NCBI RefSeq assembly: GCF_004345665.1
Contig: NZ_SLWR01000008.1
Location: 248,001-312,000, forward strand
Reading direction: 5' to 3'
Origin: Kribbella antiqua
Lineage (GTDB): Bacteria; Actinomycetota; Actinomycetes; Propionibacteriales; Kribbellaceae
Length of the DNA: 64,000 bases
Position numbers and translations under genes: made by a program. This document shows, one piece after another, positions 33,036 through 41,783 of the stretch; the first letter of the stretch is position 1; the number at the start of each line of letters is the position of its first letter. The notes beneath the pieces were generated by a model. That model did no database searches. It was given only the letters and a program-made list of their open reading frames with translations, and had not been told where the DNA came from.

Positions 33036-35495
33036 TCATCTGACCTGGGAGTCGTCGAAGGTATAGGAATAAGAATCGCCGCGCCGGACCAGCGCCAGCA
33101 GGTCCTTCGCCGCCGCCTCGAAGTGGGGCGAGATGTCATGCAGTACGGCGACTGCGGCGGTGAGGTGCTCGATCGCAGCCGCCGAATCGCCCGCGGCCGC
33201 GCGAACCTTGCCCAATTCCAGGATGAGGCAGCCTTCCCGCACCCTGTTTCCGAGGTGCCTGACCAGGATCATGGCGCGCTCGATGTATCGCCGCGCTTCG
33301 TCATACTCTGCCTGGCTTGCGTAGACGGCCGCGAGACATTGCAATGCCTGCGACTGGAGATCCTCATTACCGGCACGCCTCGCGGTCTCGAGGCTCAGGA
33401 ACAGTGGCTCGAGCGCATCCTGTAGCCGGCCGACCAGCAGATTCGAGAAGCCGGCGTTGAGATATCTCTTAACCAGCGATCGAAGGTCCCCCGATTCCCG
33501 GGCGAGGGCGATTCCGCGCTGAAACGCCTGGTCGGCGAGCTCGTAGTCTCCCTTGCGGTCGTACAAGCCGCCCAGGGCGATATGGGACACGCCCTCGATG
33601 GTCCGGTCGCCGAGCTGCTGGCTGAGAACGAGCGCTTCGGCTCCGAGTTCGAGGGCCTCGTCGATGCGGTCGAGCCGGCCGAGCACATGCGTCAGGGAGG
33701 TGCAGCACCGGGCCTGTCCCTGACCGTCCGAGAGCTCACGAAACATCGCCAGGGCCCTGAAGAGATGTGTCGTGGCGGCTTCGAGAGTCCCGTTCTCCAC
33801 TTCTGGGATGGCGCTGTCGTGCTCGAGCCAGGCCGCGGCCATCGGCAGGTCGAGCTTCAGGGCCAGATCAACTGCGCCGAGGCACAGTTCGCGCATCTCC
33901 ACCCAGCGCGATCGAGATTCGTGGTACCCGAACAGCGCGAGCGTCAGCTCAGGAAACAGAGCGGATCCTGCCAGCGAGGACGCAGCTGCCTGGTGATACC
34001 TCTCCATCACGTTGCGTTGCTCGACGTCGAGCCACTGGAGCGCCGACATCGCATCAGCGAGCGCAGGGACCGGCTCGATGAGGGTCGTCGCCAGCGCGAG
34101 TCGGGGACTGGCCGGGTGGGTGAGGAACTGACAGGCCCAGGCGAAGCCGGTGTAGAAGCGCAGGATTCGTTCCAGGCCGGCGTCGCGTTCGGCGGTGGTG
34201 AGGGAATCTTCGGCGAGTTCGCGGGCGTAGGCGCGGATGAGGTCGTGGAAGCGGTAGCGGTCGGGGGCGATGGACTCGAGCAGGTTGAGGTCGACGAGGC
34301 GTTCGAGGATGGCGTCGGCCTGGCGGACACCGATATCGAGCAGGTGAGCAGCGACGATGGTCAGCAGGTCCGAACCGTCGGGAACACTGAGCAGGGGCAG
34401 GGCCCGCGCCGCTTCACGGTCGAGGTCGCGGTCGCTCGTCTCCAGGAACCGGATGGAGCTGGCGATGCTCGCGCGTACGCCGGTTTCGTCGGAACCGAGG
34501 GTGTCGAGCCGCCGTTCCTCGTCCTGCAAGAGATCCACGAGGTGCTGGATCGGCCAGTTGGGCCGGGCGGCCAGGCGGGCACCGATCAGGCGGACCGCCA
34601 ATGGCAGCCGTCCGGTGAAGAGGGCCAGGGTCTCGGCAGCGTCCGGCTCGGCGGCAACGCGGGCCTGGCCGATCACACCGGACAGCAGCTCGACCGACTC
34701 CGTCTCGGACAGCGCGTCGAGCAGGATCTGGCGCGCACCGTGCAACGTCGCCATCGAACCACGGCTGGTGATGATCGCCGCCGACCCAGGGCTGCCGGGT
34801 AGCAACGGCATCACCGTGCGTACGTCGGTCGCGTTGTCGAGCAGCATGAGCACCCGGCGACCGGCGAGCTGGGATCGCAACAGCCCGGCCGCTTCCTCGA
34901 CGCCTTCCGGAATCAGCTGAAGGTCGAGGCCCAGCGACCGCAGCAACTGCCGCAGCGCATCGCCGGTCGTCATCGGATTGCCCGGACCATAGCCGCGAAG
35001 GTTGAGGTAGAGATGGCCGTCAGGGTAGGAATCGACCAATTTGTGGGCGGCCTGGACGGCCAGCGCGGTCTTGCCGATGCCGCCCATCCCGGTCACCGCG
35101 ACCAGACCGACGGCGCCGTTGGGCAGCCCGTCCGGAGCACGCAGCGCCGACAGGATCGCGTCGATCTGGGCGGTGCGCCCGGTGAAGTCGCGGATCGCCG
35201 GCGGGAGCTGCCAGGGCGTCGGCAAGGTGTCGACCGGCGCTGGGGCCTCCGGCTCGGGGGCGCGGGGCTTGCGGCCTTTGCCGCGGGCAACGGCGGTGAA
35301 CTCCTCGGCATCCTTGGTGTCGAGGCCGAGGGCCGCGGTGAGGGCACGGATGGTGTCGATGCGGGGCCGGCTGCGGATGCCGCGTTCGAGGACGCTGATG
35401 GCCTGCTCGCTGAGGCCGGCCTTCTCGGCGAGGGCGGCCTGGGTCAGACCGGCGGCGCTGCGGTGCCGGCGGAGCAACTCGCTCAGGCTCGCCAT
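33036..35495 (-). CDS. XRE-family regulator with NB-ARC ATPase and TPR repeats (STAND)
   Basis: This 819-residue signal-transduction protein has an N-terminal XRE helix-turn-helix (residues 4-60, LTQAALAEKAGLSEQAISVLERG). A linker follows, then an NB-ARC ATPase with Walker A GMGGIGKTA and RVLMLLDN as Walker B. A winged-helix region with FHDLIRAYARELA comes next, and TPR repeats fill the C-terminal 350 residues. Such proteins act as ligand-gated switches; here the output is DNA binding. The ATG at 35495 is used, but a GTG two codons earlier is possible. No target operon is obvious. Confidence 0.93.
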   Translation of the reverse strand: MASLSELLRRHRSAAGLTQAALAEKAGLSEQAISVLERGIRSRPRIDTIRALTAALGLDTKDAEEFTAVARGKGRKPRAPEPEAPAPVDTLPTPWQLPPAIRDFTGRTAQIDAILSALRAPDGLPNGAVGLVAVTGMGGIGKTALAVQAAHKLVDSYPDGHLYLNLRGYGPGNPMTTGDALRQLLRSLGLDLQLIPEGVEEAAGLLRSQLAGRRVLMLLDNATDVRTVMPLLPGSPGSAAIITSRGSMATLHGARQILLDALSETESVELLSGVIGQARVAAEPDAAETLALFTGRLPLAVRLIGARLAARPNWPIQHLVDLLQDEERRLDTLGSDETGVRASIASSIRFLETSDRDLDREAARALPLLSVPDGSDLLTIVAAHLLDIGVRQADAILERLVDLNLLESIAPDRYRFHDLIRAYARELAEDSLTTAERDAGLERILRFYTGFAWACQFLTHPASPRLALATTLIEPVPALADAMSALQWLDVEQRNVMERYHQAAASSLAGSALFPELTLALFGYHESRSRWVEMRELCLGAVDLALKLDLPMAAAWLEHDSAIPEVENGTLEAATTHLFRALAMFRELSDGQGQARCCTSLTHVLGRLDRIDEALELGAEALVLSQQLGDRTIEGVSHIALGGLYDRKGDYELADQAFQRGIALARESGDLRSLVKRYLNAGFSNLLVGRLQDALEPLFLSLETARRAGNEDLQSQALQCLAAVYASQAEYDEARRYIERAMILVRHLGNRVREGCLILELGKVRAAAGDSAAAIEHLTAAVAVLHDISPHFEAAAKDLLALVRRGDSYSYTFDDSQVR

Positions 35496-35501
35496 CCTCA
35501 C

Positions 35502-35813
35502 CCCACCTCCCTCACTCGTACGACGTCATCCGGCACGGACGGTGCCGGACGTCGCAGCTAACTCTAGGAGGATCCGCCGACTGCCCGCCGTCGTTATCCA
35601 CAGCGGTGGCTGGACCGGTTTGGCAGGTGCTTGTGAGCCGGCGGCGGCGGGGCTTCAACGAAAGCCCAACGCTTGTTTGAAAATAGCATTCTGTATTCAG
35701 CTGCGGACGCTCCGAATACAAGACCTCTGTTATTGGTGGTCTTCTATGACCTGTGACCAAATTGCAAAGACCCCGGTTTTGGCCGGGGTCCTCGCTGTCT
35801 GTAGCCGCCGCAG
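35502..35813. other. Non-coding region with operator-like inverted repeat and terminator
   Basis: No credible gene is seen here apart from the bL37 gene that follows. TGTATTC (35692-35698) and GAATACA (35714-35720) form a perfect inverted repeat in an unusually AT-rich patch (35660-35770). AGACC/GGTCT arms flank the stretch at 35721-35742. The bL37 terminator is at the right end. Confidence 0.5.
35769..35790 (-). terminator. Rho-independent terminator of the bL37 gene
   Basis: On the minus strand GACCCCGG pairs with CCGGGGTC around a CCAAAA loop, followed by TTTGCAATTT. It starts 24 bases past the stop codon. Confidence 0.85.
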
Positions 35814-35888
35814 TCAGGCGTTCGGGCGCTTACCGTGGTTAGCGCCCTTCTTCTTGCGTGCGCGGCGCTTGCGGCCGGTCTTGCCCAT
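35814..35888 (-). CDS. Ribosomal protein bL37 (24 residues)
   Basis: This 24-residue, strongly basic peptide begins MGKTGRKRRARKKK and ends GANHGKRPNA. The ANHGKRPNA end is the signature of actinobacterial bL37, a tiny component of the large subunit seen in mycobacterial ribosome structures. The ATG at 35888 has AAGGAGG ten bases upstream, and a classic terminator follows the gene. It is easily missed because of its length. About 275 bases upstream hold no other gene but contain a 10-bp inverted repeat. Confidence 0.9.
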   Translation of the reverse strand: MGKTGRKRRARKKKGANHGKRPNA

Positions 35889-35946
35889 TCCTAAGCCTCC
35901 TTGAAACAACTGCAAAGAGTCACAGTCTCTCATACCATGCCCGATC

Positions 35947-36008
35947 GCTCATATCGTGCGGCGGGTCACGGTCTGGCCTTACAGTGTTTCGGCGTCAGCG
36001 ATATGAGC
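35947..36008. repeat. Inverted repeat between bL37 and HD-GYP genes
   Basis: GCTCATATCG (35947-35956) and CGATATGAGC (35999-36008) are perfect 10-bp arms around 42 bases. Further on, GTTTCGGCGTC (35985-35995) is repeated inverted with one mismatch near 36080. Function unknown; the divergent promoters of both genes must lie here. Confidence 0.5.
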
Positions 36009-36163
36009 AAAATCTTGAGCAGTCAGCGACTGCTGTCTGCCCCCCTGTGCCCTGCTCATCTCGGCAGGGCGCAAGACTGCGACGCTGAAACGGAGGTGCC
36101 GACATGCTCGACAGCGGCTGGGACTGGTAGTCCACTGACGTCTCTCCAGGTAGCGTTGCGCGC

Positions 36164-37513
36164 GTGAACCGGCGGGTGCTGCTTCGGTTGGTGGTGGTCG
36201 TGACGACCGCCCTGGCCGTTGTGGTTCTCGGGTTCGCCGCAGCACACGCGACGATTGACGCGCCCACCGTCTTCCTGGGGCTCTTGATGCTGGCCGGGAC
36301 AGTGCTCCGGCCCAGAGTGGGACAGGTCTACCGGACCTCTCTCGACTACGTTCTTGTCATCGCGCTGTACCTGCTGTCCGGAGTCGGCTCGGCGATCCTC
36401 GTCGGTGCGGTCGGCGCCCTGGGGCAGGACCGCCGCCATCCGTTGGTGAAGAAGGTTTTCAACGGCGCCCAGTCGGTCATCTGTGCCGCGGCCGGCGGGA
36501 TGGTCTTCCACTACGCAGGCGGCCCGCGTGGCGACGATGTGCTGTCGCATCCGTGGGATGCGATTTGGACCACTACGGCGGCGAATGCGACCTGGCTGGT
36601 GGTCAACGCACTGCTGCTGTGCGTGGTCCTGTCGCTCGAGCCTGGCGATCCGTCGCCGTCCACCTTCCTGCGCAAGGTCGCGTTGCCGACCTCGCCGTCA
36701 CTGCTCGGATACGGGCTGCTCGGATTGCTGCTCGCGGTCGCCTGGCTGTCCGGCCTGGGCTTCCTGTCGATCCTCCTCATCTTCGTCCCGTTGTACGTCA
36801 GTCGCTGGGCGCTCTCGCAGTACGAAGTGGAGCGGCGGGCGCAAGCCGCGACCATGCGTGCCTTCATCCAGGTGATCGAGACCAAGGACCTCTACACCCG
36901 CGGTCACTCCGAACGCGTCAGCGAGGGCGTCGGGATGCTCGGCCGGCAGCTGGGGCTTCCGGCCGATCGGCAGACCGCGCTCGAACACGCCGGCCTGCTG
37001 CACGACGTCGGGAAGGTCGGTGTGCCGACGAGCATCATCCAGAAGCCGGGGCGCCTCGACGATACGGAGATGGACGCGATCAGGCTCCATCCGGCCCGCG
37101 GAGTGGAGCTGATCGGCAACATTCCGTTTCTCGAAGAGGTCAAGTCCGCTGTCCTGCACCACCACGAGAAGTACGACGGCACCGGCTATCCCGCCGGGCT
37201 GAGCGGCGAGAACATCCCGTACTTCGCCCGCATCATCGGCATCGTGGACGCCTTCGACTCGCTCACCTCCACGCGTTCCTATCGGCCGGCCCGGGGCGTC
37301 GAGGAGACGCTGGCGATCCTGACCCAGGATCGCCACACCCACTTCGATCCCGGGTTGGTGGACGCGTTCGTCGAGGTCATCCGGCGCCACGGCTGGAAGA
37401 CCGCGGTGAACCAGCCGGCGCCGGACGGCTCGGTCGTGGCGGCGATCGACCACGACGACCTCAGCCTCGGCAGCGGCGGGGGAGCAACCGGAACAGCGGC
37501 AGGGCCGGACTGA
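36164..37513 (+). CDS. HD-GYP domain protein with membrane-bound N-terminus
   Basis: This 449-residue protein has five or six membrane spans in residues 5-215. A cytoplasmic HD-GYP phosphodiesterase domain follows, with HGSERVS-type start (GHSERVSEGV), LLHDVGKVG (His280, Asp281) and HHHEKYDGTGYP (332-343). All metal and GYP residues are intact, so cyclic-di-GMP hydrolysis or a related activity is likely. The GTG at 36164 is used. Its stop overlaps the start of a second, degenerate HD-GYP gene by one base (TGATG). Confidence 0.93.
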   Translation: MNRRVLLRLVVVVTTALAVVVLGFAAAHATIDAPTVFLGLLMLAGTVLRPRVGQVYRTSLDYVLVIALYLLSGVGSAILVGAVGALGQDRRHPLVKKVFNGAQSVICAAAGGMVFHYAGGPRGDDVLSHPWDAIWTTTAANATWLVVNALLLCVVLSLEPGDPSPSTFLRKVALPTSPSLLGYGLLGLLLAVAWLSGLGFLSILLIFVPLYVSRWALSQYEVERRAQAATMRAFIQVIETKDLYTRGHSERVSEGVGMLGRQLGLPADRQTALEHAGLLHDVGKVGVPTSIIQKPGRLDDTEMDAIRLHPARGVELIGNIPFLEEVKSAVLHHHEKYDGTGYPAGLSGENIPYFARIIGIVDAFDSLTSTRSYRPARGVEETLAILTQDRHTHFDPGLVDAFVEVIRRHGWKTAVNQPAPDGSVVAAIDHDDLSLGSGGGATGTAAGPD

Positions 37514-38793
37514 TGGCGACCGGGATGACAGAGGGACTCGAACTGCGCCGAATGGGCAGCGGCGTCGTGATCGTGGTGGCAGGCGCCGCGCTGGCGTTCG
37601 TCGCGATCATCATGACGGCCAGGCGGGGGATGACCGAGTGGTCCTTCGCCCTCACCTTCGGAGCGTTGATCGCGATCGGCGAGATGGTGCAGTTCAGGGT
37701 CGACCGAAGCCGCAACAGGGCGCCGATCGCAACCAGTGCTGCGCTCGGATACGCAATGCTGCGTGGGCCTTCGGTTGCGATACCCCCGGACGTCGCGCAG
37801 ATCGTGGCGGTCACCGCGGTCGCGACCGTGGCCGGGATCTTGCCCAGGGCAATCGCAGGGCTCTGGTGGGATGTCGTCGTCTCGTGCCGCCGAGGTGTCT
37901 CGGTGGCCTGCGCTGCGGCGGTGTTCGCGGCACTGGCGCCCAGGGATCTCGCCTGGACCGGTCGCTGGCAGGATGCGCTCTGGCTCGCCGGCGCCATGAT
38001 GGCCGCGGTGTTGAGCGCCGGAATCAGCGATGCGCTCATCGGTGCGGGGCAGGCGACCGAGCGCTACAACAGGCCGTTCCCAGCCGCATTACGCGACGAG
38101 CTCGCGGTGATGGGCAGGATCGGGATCGCGATGGGCATCAGCGGCATCCTGCTTGCCAGCGGTACGGCGTTGCTCGGCTTGTGGGCACCGCCTTTGGTCG
38201 TGGTGCCGTTGTTCCTGACGCAGTTTGCGTTTCGGCGGTTTGCTTCGGCGCAGCGGACTTATCGGACGACAGTTCGGTCGATGGCGCGCAGTACCGAGAT
38301 CGCGGGGTTCAGTAGTCCTGGACAGAACGCGCGTACGGCGCAGTTGGCGGTGGCGCTGGGGCATGACCTCGGCCTGACGCCGCCGCGGATGGAGGCGCTG
38401 GAGTATGCGGCCTTGCTGTCGGGGGTGGGGCAGTTGGCGCTGGCGGATCCGAGTCCCGGTGGGGCGTCGTTGCTGCGGACCCGCGCGGAGCGGCAGCGGG
38501 CGGCGGAGATCGGGGCTTCGGTGATCGAGCGGTCGGGCGTGCTGGATCACGTGGCCGAGATCGTGCGGCACTCGAACGATCCTTACCGGCAGGGGCGCGC
38601 CAACAATGCCTCGATCCCGTTGGAGAGCGGAATCGTCAACGTCGCACTGGCCTACGAGCAGCTGGTCGGCGAGGGCACTGGGCAGTCGCCGGGCAAGGCG
38701 ATGGAGTCCATCGGGCTGGGCATCGGCGCGGAGTACGACCCTGTTGTGGTCGAGTCACTCAGAAGGGTCATCGGCCGCGGGTTCCGGTTCTAG
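37513..38793 (+). CDS. Degenerate HD-GYP paralogue with membrane N-terminus
   Basis: This 426-residue protein repeats the layout of its neighbour: membrane spans through about residue 240, then an HD-like fold. The metal motif is lost, with LLSGVGQLAL (301-310) standing where LLHDVGKV should be, and no HHE-GYP signature follows. It is probably a catalytically dead partner or regulator of the upstream enzyme. Codon 193 is TTA. The ATG at 37513 overlaps the previous stop. The 3' end overlaps the convergent DUF5317 gene by 39 bases. Confidence 0.85.
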   Translation: MATGMTEGLELRRMGSGVVIVVAGAALAFVAIIMTARRGMTEWSFALTFGALIAIGEMVQFRVDRSRNRAPIATSAALGYAMLRGPSVAIPPDVAQIVAVTAVATVAGILPRAIAGLWWDVVVSCRRGVSVACAAAVFAALAPRDLAWTGRWQDALWLAGAMMAAVLSAGISDALIGAGQATERYNRPFPAALRDELAVMGRIGIAMGISGILLASGTALLGLWAPPLVVVPLFLTQFAFRRFASAQRTYRTTVRSMARSTEIAGFSSPGQNARTAQLAVALGHDLGLTPPRMEALEYAALLSGVGQLALADPSPGGASLLRTRAERQRAAEIGASVIERSGVLDHVAEIVRHSNDPYRQGRANNASIPLESGIVNVALAYEQLVGEGTGQSPGKAMESIGLGIGAEYDPVVVESLRRVIGRGFRF

Positions 38794-39384
38794 CGATCGG
38801 GGGAGCACCCGCAGCGCCGGAAAGGCGTCGTACGGCTCGAGGTCGTCCCAGACGGGGGCGGAGTCGGTGGGGATGCGTCCAGAGCCGCCCATGCCGGAGT
38901 AGAGCAGCAGACCGGCGCCGGCGGCGATCAGGACGTCACCAGGGCTGACGGCCTGGCCGAGTCCGGGAAGCGCCACTGGTACGACGTCGCCCAGCCACGG
39001 CAACGTGGTCGACGCGTCCAGCAACTCATGGCGTGGGTCGCTGACGAACGAACCAATGCCGACGCGGACCAGTGCCTCGGATGAGACCGGCATGGCGCCG
39101 TTCAGCGCGACCACCAGGGCGTTGCAGAAGAAGCCGATGGCAAGCAAGGCAACACCGGGGTGGCGCAGGTTGAGGCGGAGGAACACGGCGATGCAGACTG
39201 CGGAGCCGACCAGTCCGAGCGGGTACGCCGTACCTCCGGAGAGCGAGCCGAGGAGCTGGCCGAGTGCGGCCGCGGCCAGCCAACGCACGCCGGACAAGGA
39301 GTTGCCGGCCAGCCGGGTGAAGCGTCCACCGGTCAGCAGCGCGACGACCGCGGCGAGCAGTATGACGAGGAGGACCAGCAACAC
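38755..39384 (-). CDS. DUF5317 family membrane protein
   Basis: This 209-residue protein has five or so hydrophobic segments and the DUF5317 features: a GGRF-type motif after the first span (LLTGGRFTRL), NALVVALNGAMPVS and a C-terminal GDVLIAAGAGLLLY. The GTG at 39384 is chosen to begin with the first span; longer frames are unconvincing. DUF5317 genes often lie beside HD-GYP genes, as here, where the two are convergent. Function is unknown. Confidence 0.82.
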   Translation of the reverse strand: MLLVLLVILLAAVVALLTGGRFTRLAGNSLSGVRWLAAAALGQLLGSLSGGTAYPLGLVGSAVCIAVFLRLNLRHPGVALLAIGFFCNALVVALNGAMPVSSEALVRVGIGSFVSDPRHELLDASTTLPWLGDVVPVALPGLGQAVSPGDVLIAAGAGLLLYSGMGGSGRIPTDSAPVWDDLEPYDAFPALRVLPRSLEPEPAADDPSE

Positions 39385-39504
39385 CCTCGCGATTCTGCCG
39401 CGCCCGCGCCGGAATCCGGGGCAATCTGACCCCGCAGCGTGTCGACATAGCAGCAATACGTGACGATGGCCCCCTCGGAAGGGGGCCATCGGCAACTGAA
39501 CTGA

Positions 39505-41157
39505 CTACGGCTTCGCGGTAGCGGGGCCGCCCTCGTCGAGGATCTCCGGGAGGTCCCTCACACCCGGGTCGCCCTGGTCGGCGGTGTAGTCCGTGCTGTG
39601 GGTGGTGTCCTGGCCGTCCGGCACCTTGAGGGCCCGGAACACCAGCGTCAGCACGATCACGATGATCAGGTTGAGGCAGAACGCCGTCAGCGCGATGTAG
39701 GCCTGCTTGTCGGTGAACGGGATGTTCGCCAGCGAACCACCGAAGTGCTTCTTCGTCGCCGGGTTGATCACGTTGTAGGCCTCGATCGTGCCGAACACCA
39801 TCGCGACCGCCCAGCCGGCCAGCAGCGCCCAGCGGTGGAACCACCGGGTGTACAGGCCGACCACGATGGCCGGGAAGGTCTGCAGGATCCAGATCCCGCC
39901 CAGCAGCTGGAAGTTCAGCGCCAGCGTCTTGTCCAGGGTGAGGACGAAGACCAGGGCGCCCAGCTTCACCAGCAGCGACGCCAGTTTGGAGACCTTGGCC
40001 TCCTGCGCCGGCGTGGCCGACGGCCTGATGAAGTCGCGGTAGATGTTGCGGGTGAACAGGTTCGCCGCCGCGATCGACATGATCGCCGCCGGCACCAGCG
40101 CGCCGACCGCGATCGCCGCGAACGCGATCCCGGCGAACCAGGACGGGAACTCCTGGTCGAACAGCCGCGGGATCGCCAGCTGCGGGTTCGCGATGCCGTC
40201 CAGGCCCTTCACGTTCACTTGAGCCTTGATCGCCATGAACCCGAGCAGCGCGAGCAACCCGAGCAGCAGCGAATACGCCGGCAGGATGGCCGCGTTCCGC
40301 CGTACGACGTTGCGGTTCTTCGTCGACAGGACGGCGGTGATCGAGTGCGGGTACATGAACAGCGCCATCGCCGACCCCAGGGCCAGGGTCCAGTACGCCG
40401 AATAGCCCTGCTCACCGGGGATGAACGCGCCGACCGGCTTGCCGGTGGCCGGGTTGGTCGCGGTGAGCTTGGTCTCCGCGGCGTCGAAGATCGAGCCCCA
40501 GCCGCCCAGCACGTGCGGCAGGTAGAAGATCGCGACCGCGATCACCAGGTAGATCAGGCCGTCCTTGACGAACGCGATCATCGCCGGCGCCCGCAGACCC
40601 GAGGAGTACGTGTATGCCGCGAGTACGGCGAACGCGATCAGCAGCGGGATGTCCTTGGCCCACACGTTGTGGCCGCCGAGGCCCATCGTCTCGAAGACGG
40701 CCTGCATACCGACCAGCTGCAAGGCGATGTACGGCATCGTCGCCAGGATGCCGGTCAGTGCGACCGCCAAGGACAAGGCCTTGCTGCCGTACCGCCCGCC
40801 GACGAAGTCCGCCGGGGTGACGTAGCCGTTGCGGTGCGAGACCGACCACAGCCGGGACATGAAGATGAAGATGATCGGGTAGACCACGATCGTGTACGGC
40901 ACCGCGAAGAACCCGCTGATCGCGCCGGTGGCGTACATCGCGGCCGGTACGGCGATGAACGTGTACGCCGTGTAGAGGTCGCCGCCGAGCAGGAACCAGG
41001 TGATGAAGGTTCCGAAGCCACGGCCGCCGAGACCCCATTCGTCCAGGCTCTCCAGGGGGCCGCCTCTGCGCCACCGGGCCGCCATGAAGCCCATCGCGGT
41101 GACGGCACCGAAGATCACGATGACGATGGACAGCTGCACCCAGTTGACCCCGCTCAT
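39505..41157 (-). CDS. Sodium:solute symporter, monocarboxylate (MctP-like) type
   Basis: This 550-residue transporter has 13 or so membrane spans and the SSS-family pattern, including ADFVGGRYGSKALSLA and FVLTLDKTLALNFQLLGG. It begins MSGVNWVQLSIVIVIFG. A DUF3311 protein is encoded just upstream on the same strand, the usual small partner of this subfamily. Members carry acetate, lactate, pyruvate or other short acids. The exact substrate is not readable. Confidence 0.9.
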   Translation of the reverse strand: MSGVNWVQLSIVIVIFGAVTAMGFMAARWRRGGPLESLDEWGLGGRGFGTFITWFLLGGDLYTAYTFIAVPAAMYATGAISGFFAVPYTIVVYPIIFIFMSRLWSVSHRNGYVTPADFVGGRYGSKALSLAVALTGILATMPYIALQLVGMQAVFETMGLGGHNVWAKDIPLLIAFAVLAAYTYSSGLRAPAMIAFVKDGLIYLVIAVAIFYLPHVLGGWGSIFDAAETKLTATNPATGKPVGAFIPGEQGYSAYWTLALGSAMALFMYPHSITAVLSTKNRNVVRRNAAILPAYSLLLGLLALLGFMAIKAQVNVKGLDGIANPQLAIPRLFDQEFPSWFAGIAFAAIAVGALVPAAIMSIAAANLFTRNIYRDFIRPSATPAQEAKVSKLASLLVKLGALVFVLTLDKTLALNFQLLGGIWILQTFPAIVVGLYTRWFHRWALLAGWAVAMVFGTIEAYNVINPATKKHFGGSLANIPFTDKQAYIALTAFCLNLIIVIVLTLVFRALKVPDGQDTTHSTDYTADQGDPGVRDLPEILDEGGPATAKP

Positions 41158-41163
41158 CGGCGT

Positions 41164-41231
41164 CCTCGCTTCGCTCCGGGCGCCGATGAGACACGAGGCG
41201 CGCTGTACTTGATGGTGACCTCGCTTCGCTC
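41164..41231. repeat. Two copies of CCTCGCTTCGCTC between symporter and DUF3311
   Basis: The 13-mer occurs at 41164-41176 and 41219-41231, 55 bases apart, in the short gap between two genes of one operon. Confidence 0.6.
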
Positions 41232-41233
41232 GC

Positions 41234-41515
41234 TCACTGGTCCGCCTCCTTGGCCTGAGCCGGACGATCAGGGTCACCAAGCCCCTGAGCGGCCCGCCGC
41301 TTGCGCTCCTCGGCACTCACCAGCCGGTAGCAGATGCTGATCAGCACCGCGGAGATGAAGACCCACATGAGCTGATACCAGTAGAAGAACGGGAATCCCC
41401 ACAGCCGGGGCCCATCTTTGGCGTAGGTGGACACGAGCAGCGGGACGACGATCGAGATCGCCAGCAGGACGCCGGAGATCCAGTACGCGGGTTTGACCGC
41501 GGACAATCGGGACAC
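41234..41515 (-). CDS. DUF3311 family small membrane protein
   Basis: This 93-residue protein has two membrane spans (residues 8-30 and 42-62) with the family's FPFFYWYQLMWVFISA stretch. The GTG at 41515 has AGGAGG seven bases upstream. It is co-transcribed with the symporter downstream, and DUF3311 proteins are the regular small partner of such symporters. Confidence 0.9.
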   Translation of the reverse strand: MSRLSAVKPAYWISGVLLAISIVVPLLVSTYAKDGPRLWGFPFFYWYQLMWVFISAVLISICYRLVSAEERKRRAAQGLGDPDRPAQAKEADQ

Positions 41516-41590
41516 TGCAAACCTCCTCGGGACACAGCAGGCGCAACGGAGCACGCTACCGTCCGTCCGCAGACCGGACTAGATCTTCAG

Positions 41591-41680
41591 CGTGGTTCAT
41601 GGATAACGAACGCGCATGGTTCGTCCGGCGGGTCGTGTCTTTCCGTTGATCGTTGCCATCTCGCCGTATCCGCCTACCCG
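41591..41680 (+). pseudogene. Decayed partial copy of the EEP gene start
   Basis: GTGGTTCATGGATA at 41592 recurs at 41777, and the following codons translate as MDNERAWFVRRVVSFR then stop. The intact gene reads MDSERAWLIRRIV at 41784. Similarity continues past the stop to CCGTATCC with a small deletion. It is a tandem duplicate that has lost its body. Confidence 0.65.
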
Positions 41681-41783
41681 GGCGCGGCGCCGTCGACCTC
41701 GCCCGCCGAGGCCACCGTGCGCAGGAGTCCCTGGATGATCAGGCTACCGTTCAGGTCCGTCACAATGGACTCGAGGGTGGTTC

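Noticed and set aside
36553..37512. N-terminal extension of the second HD-GYP frame
   Set aside because: It is the +2 frame of the first HD-GYP gene; the real start is the ATG at 37513.
40412..41194. Arg-rich frame inside the symporter gene
   Set aside because: It is an out-of-frame shadow with no recognisable domain.
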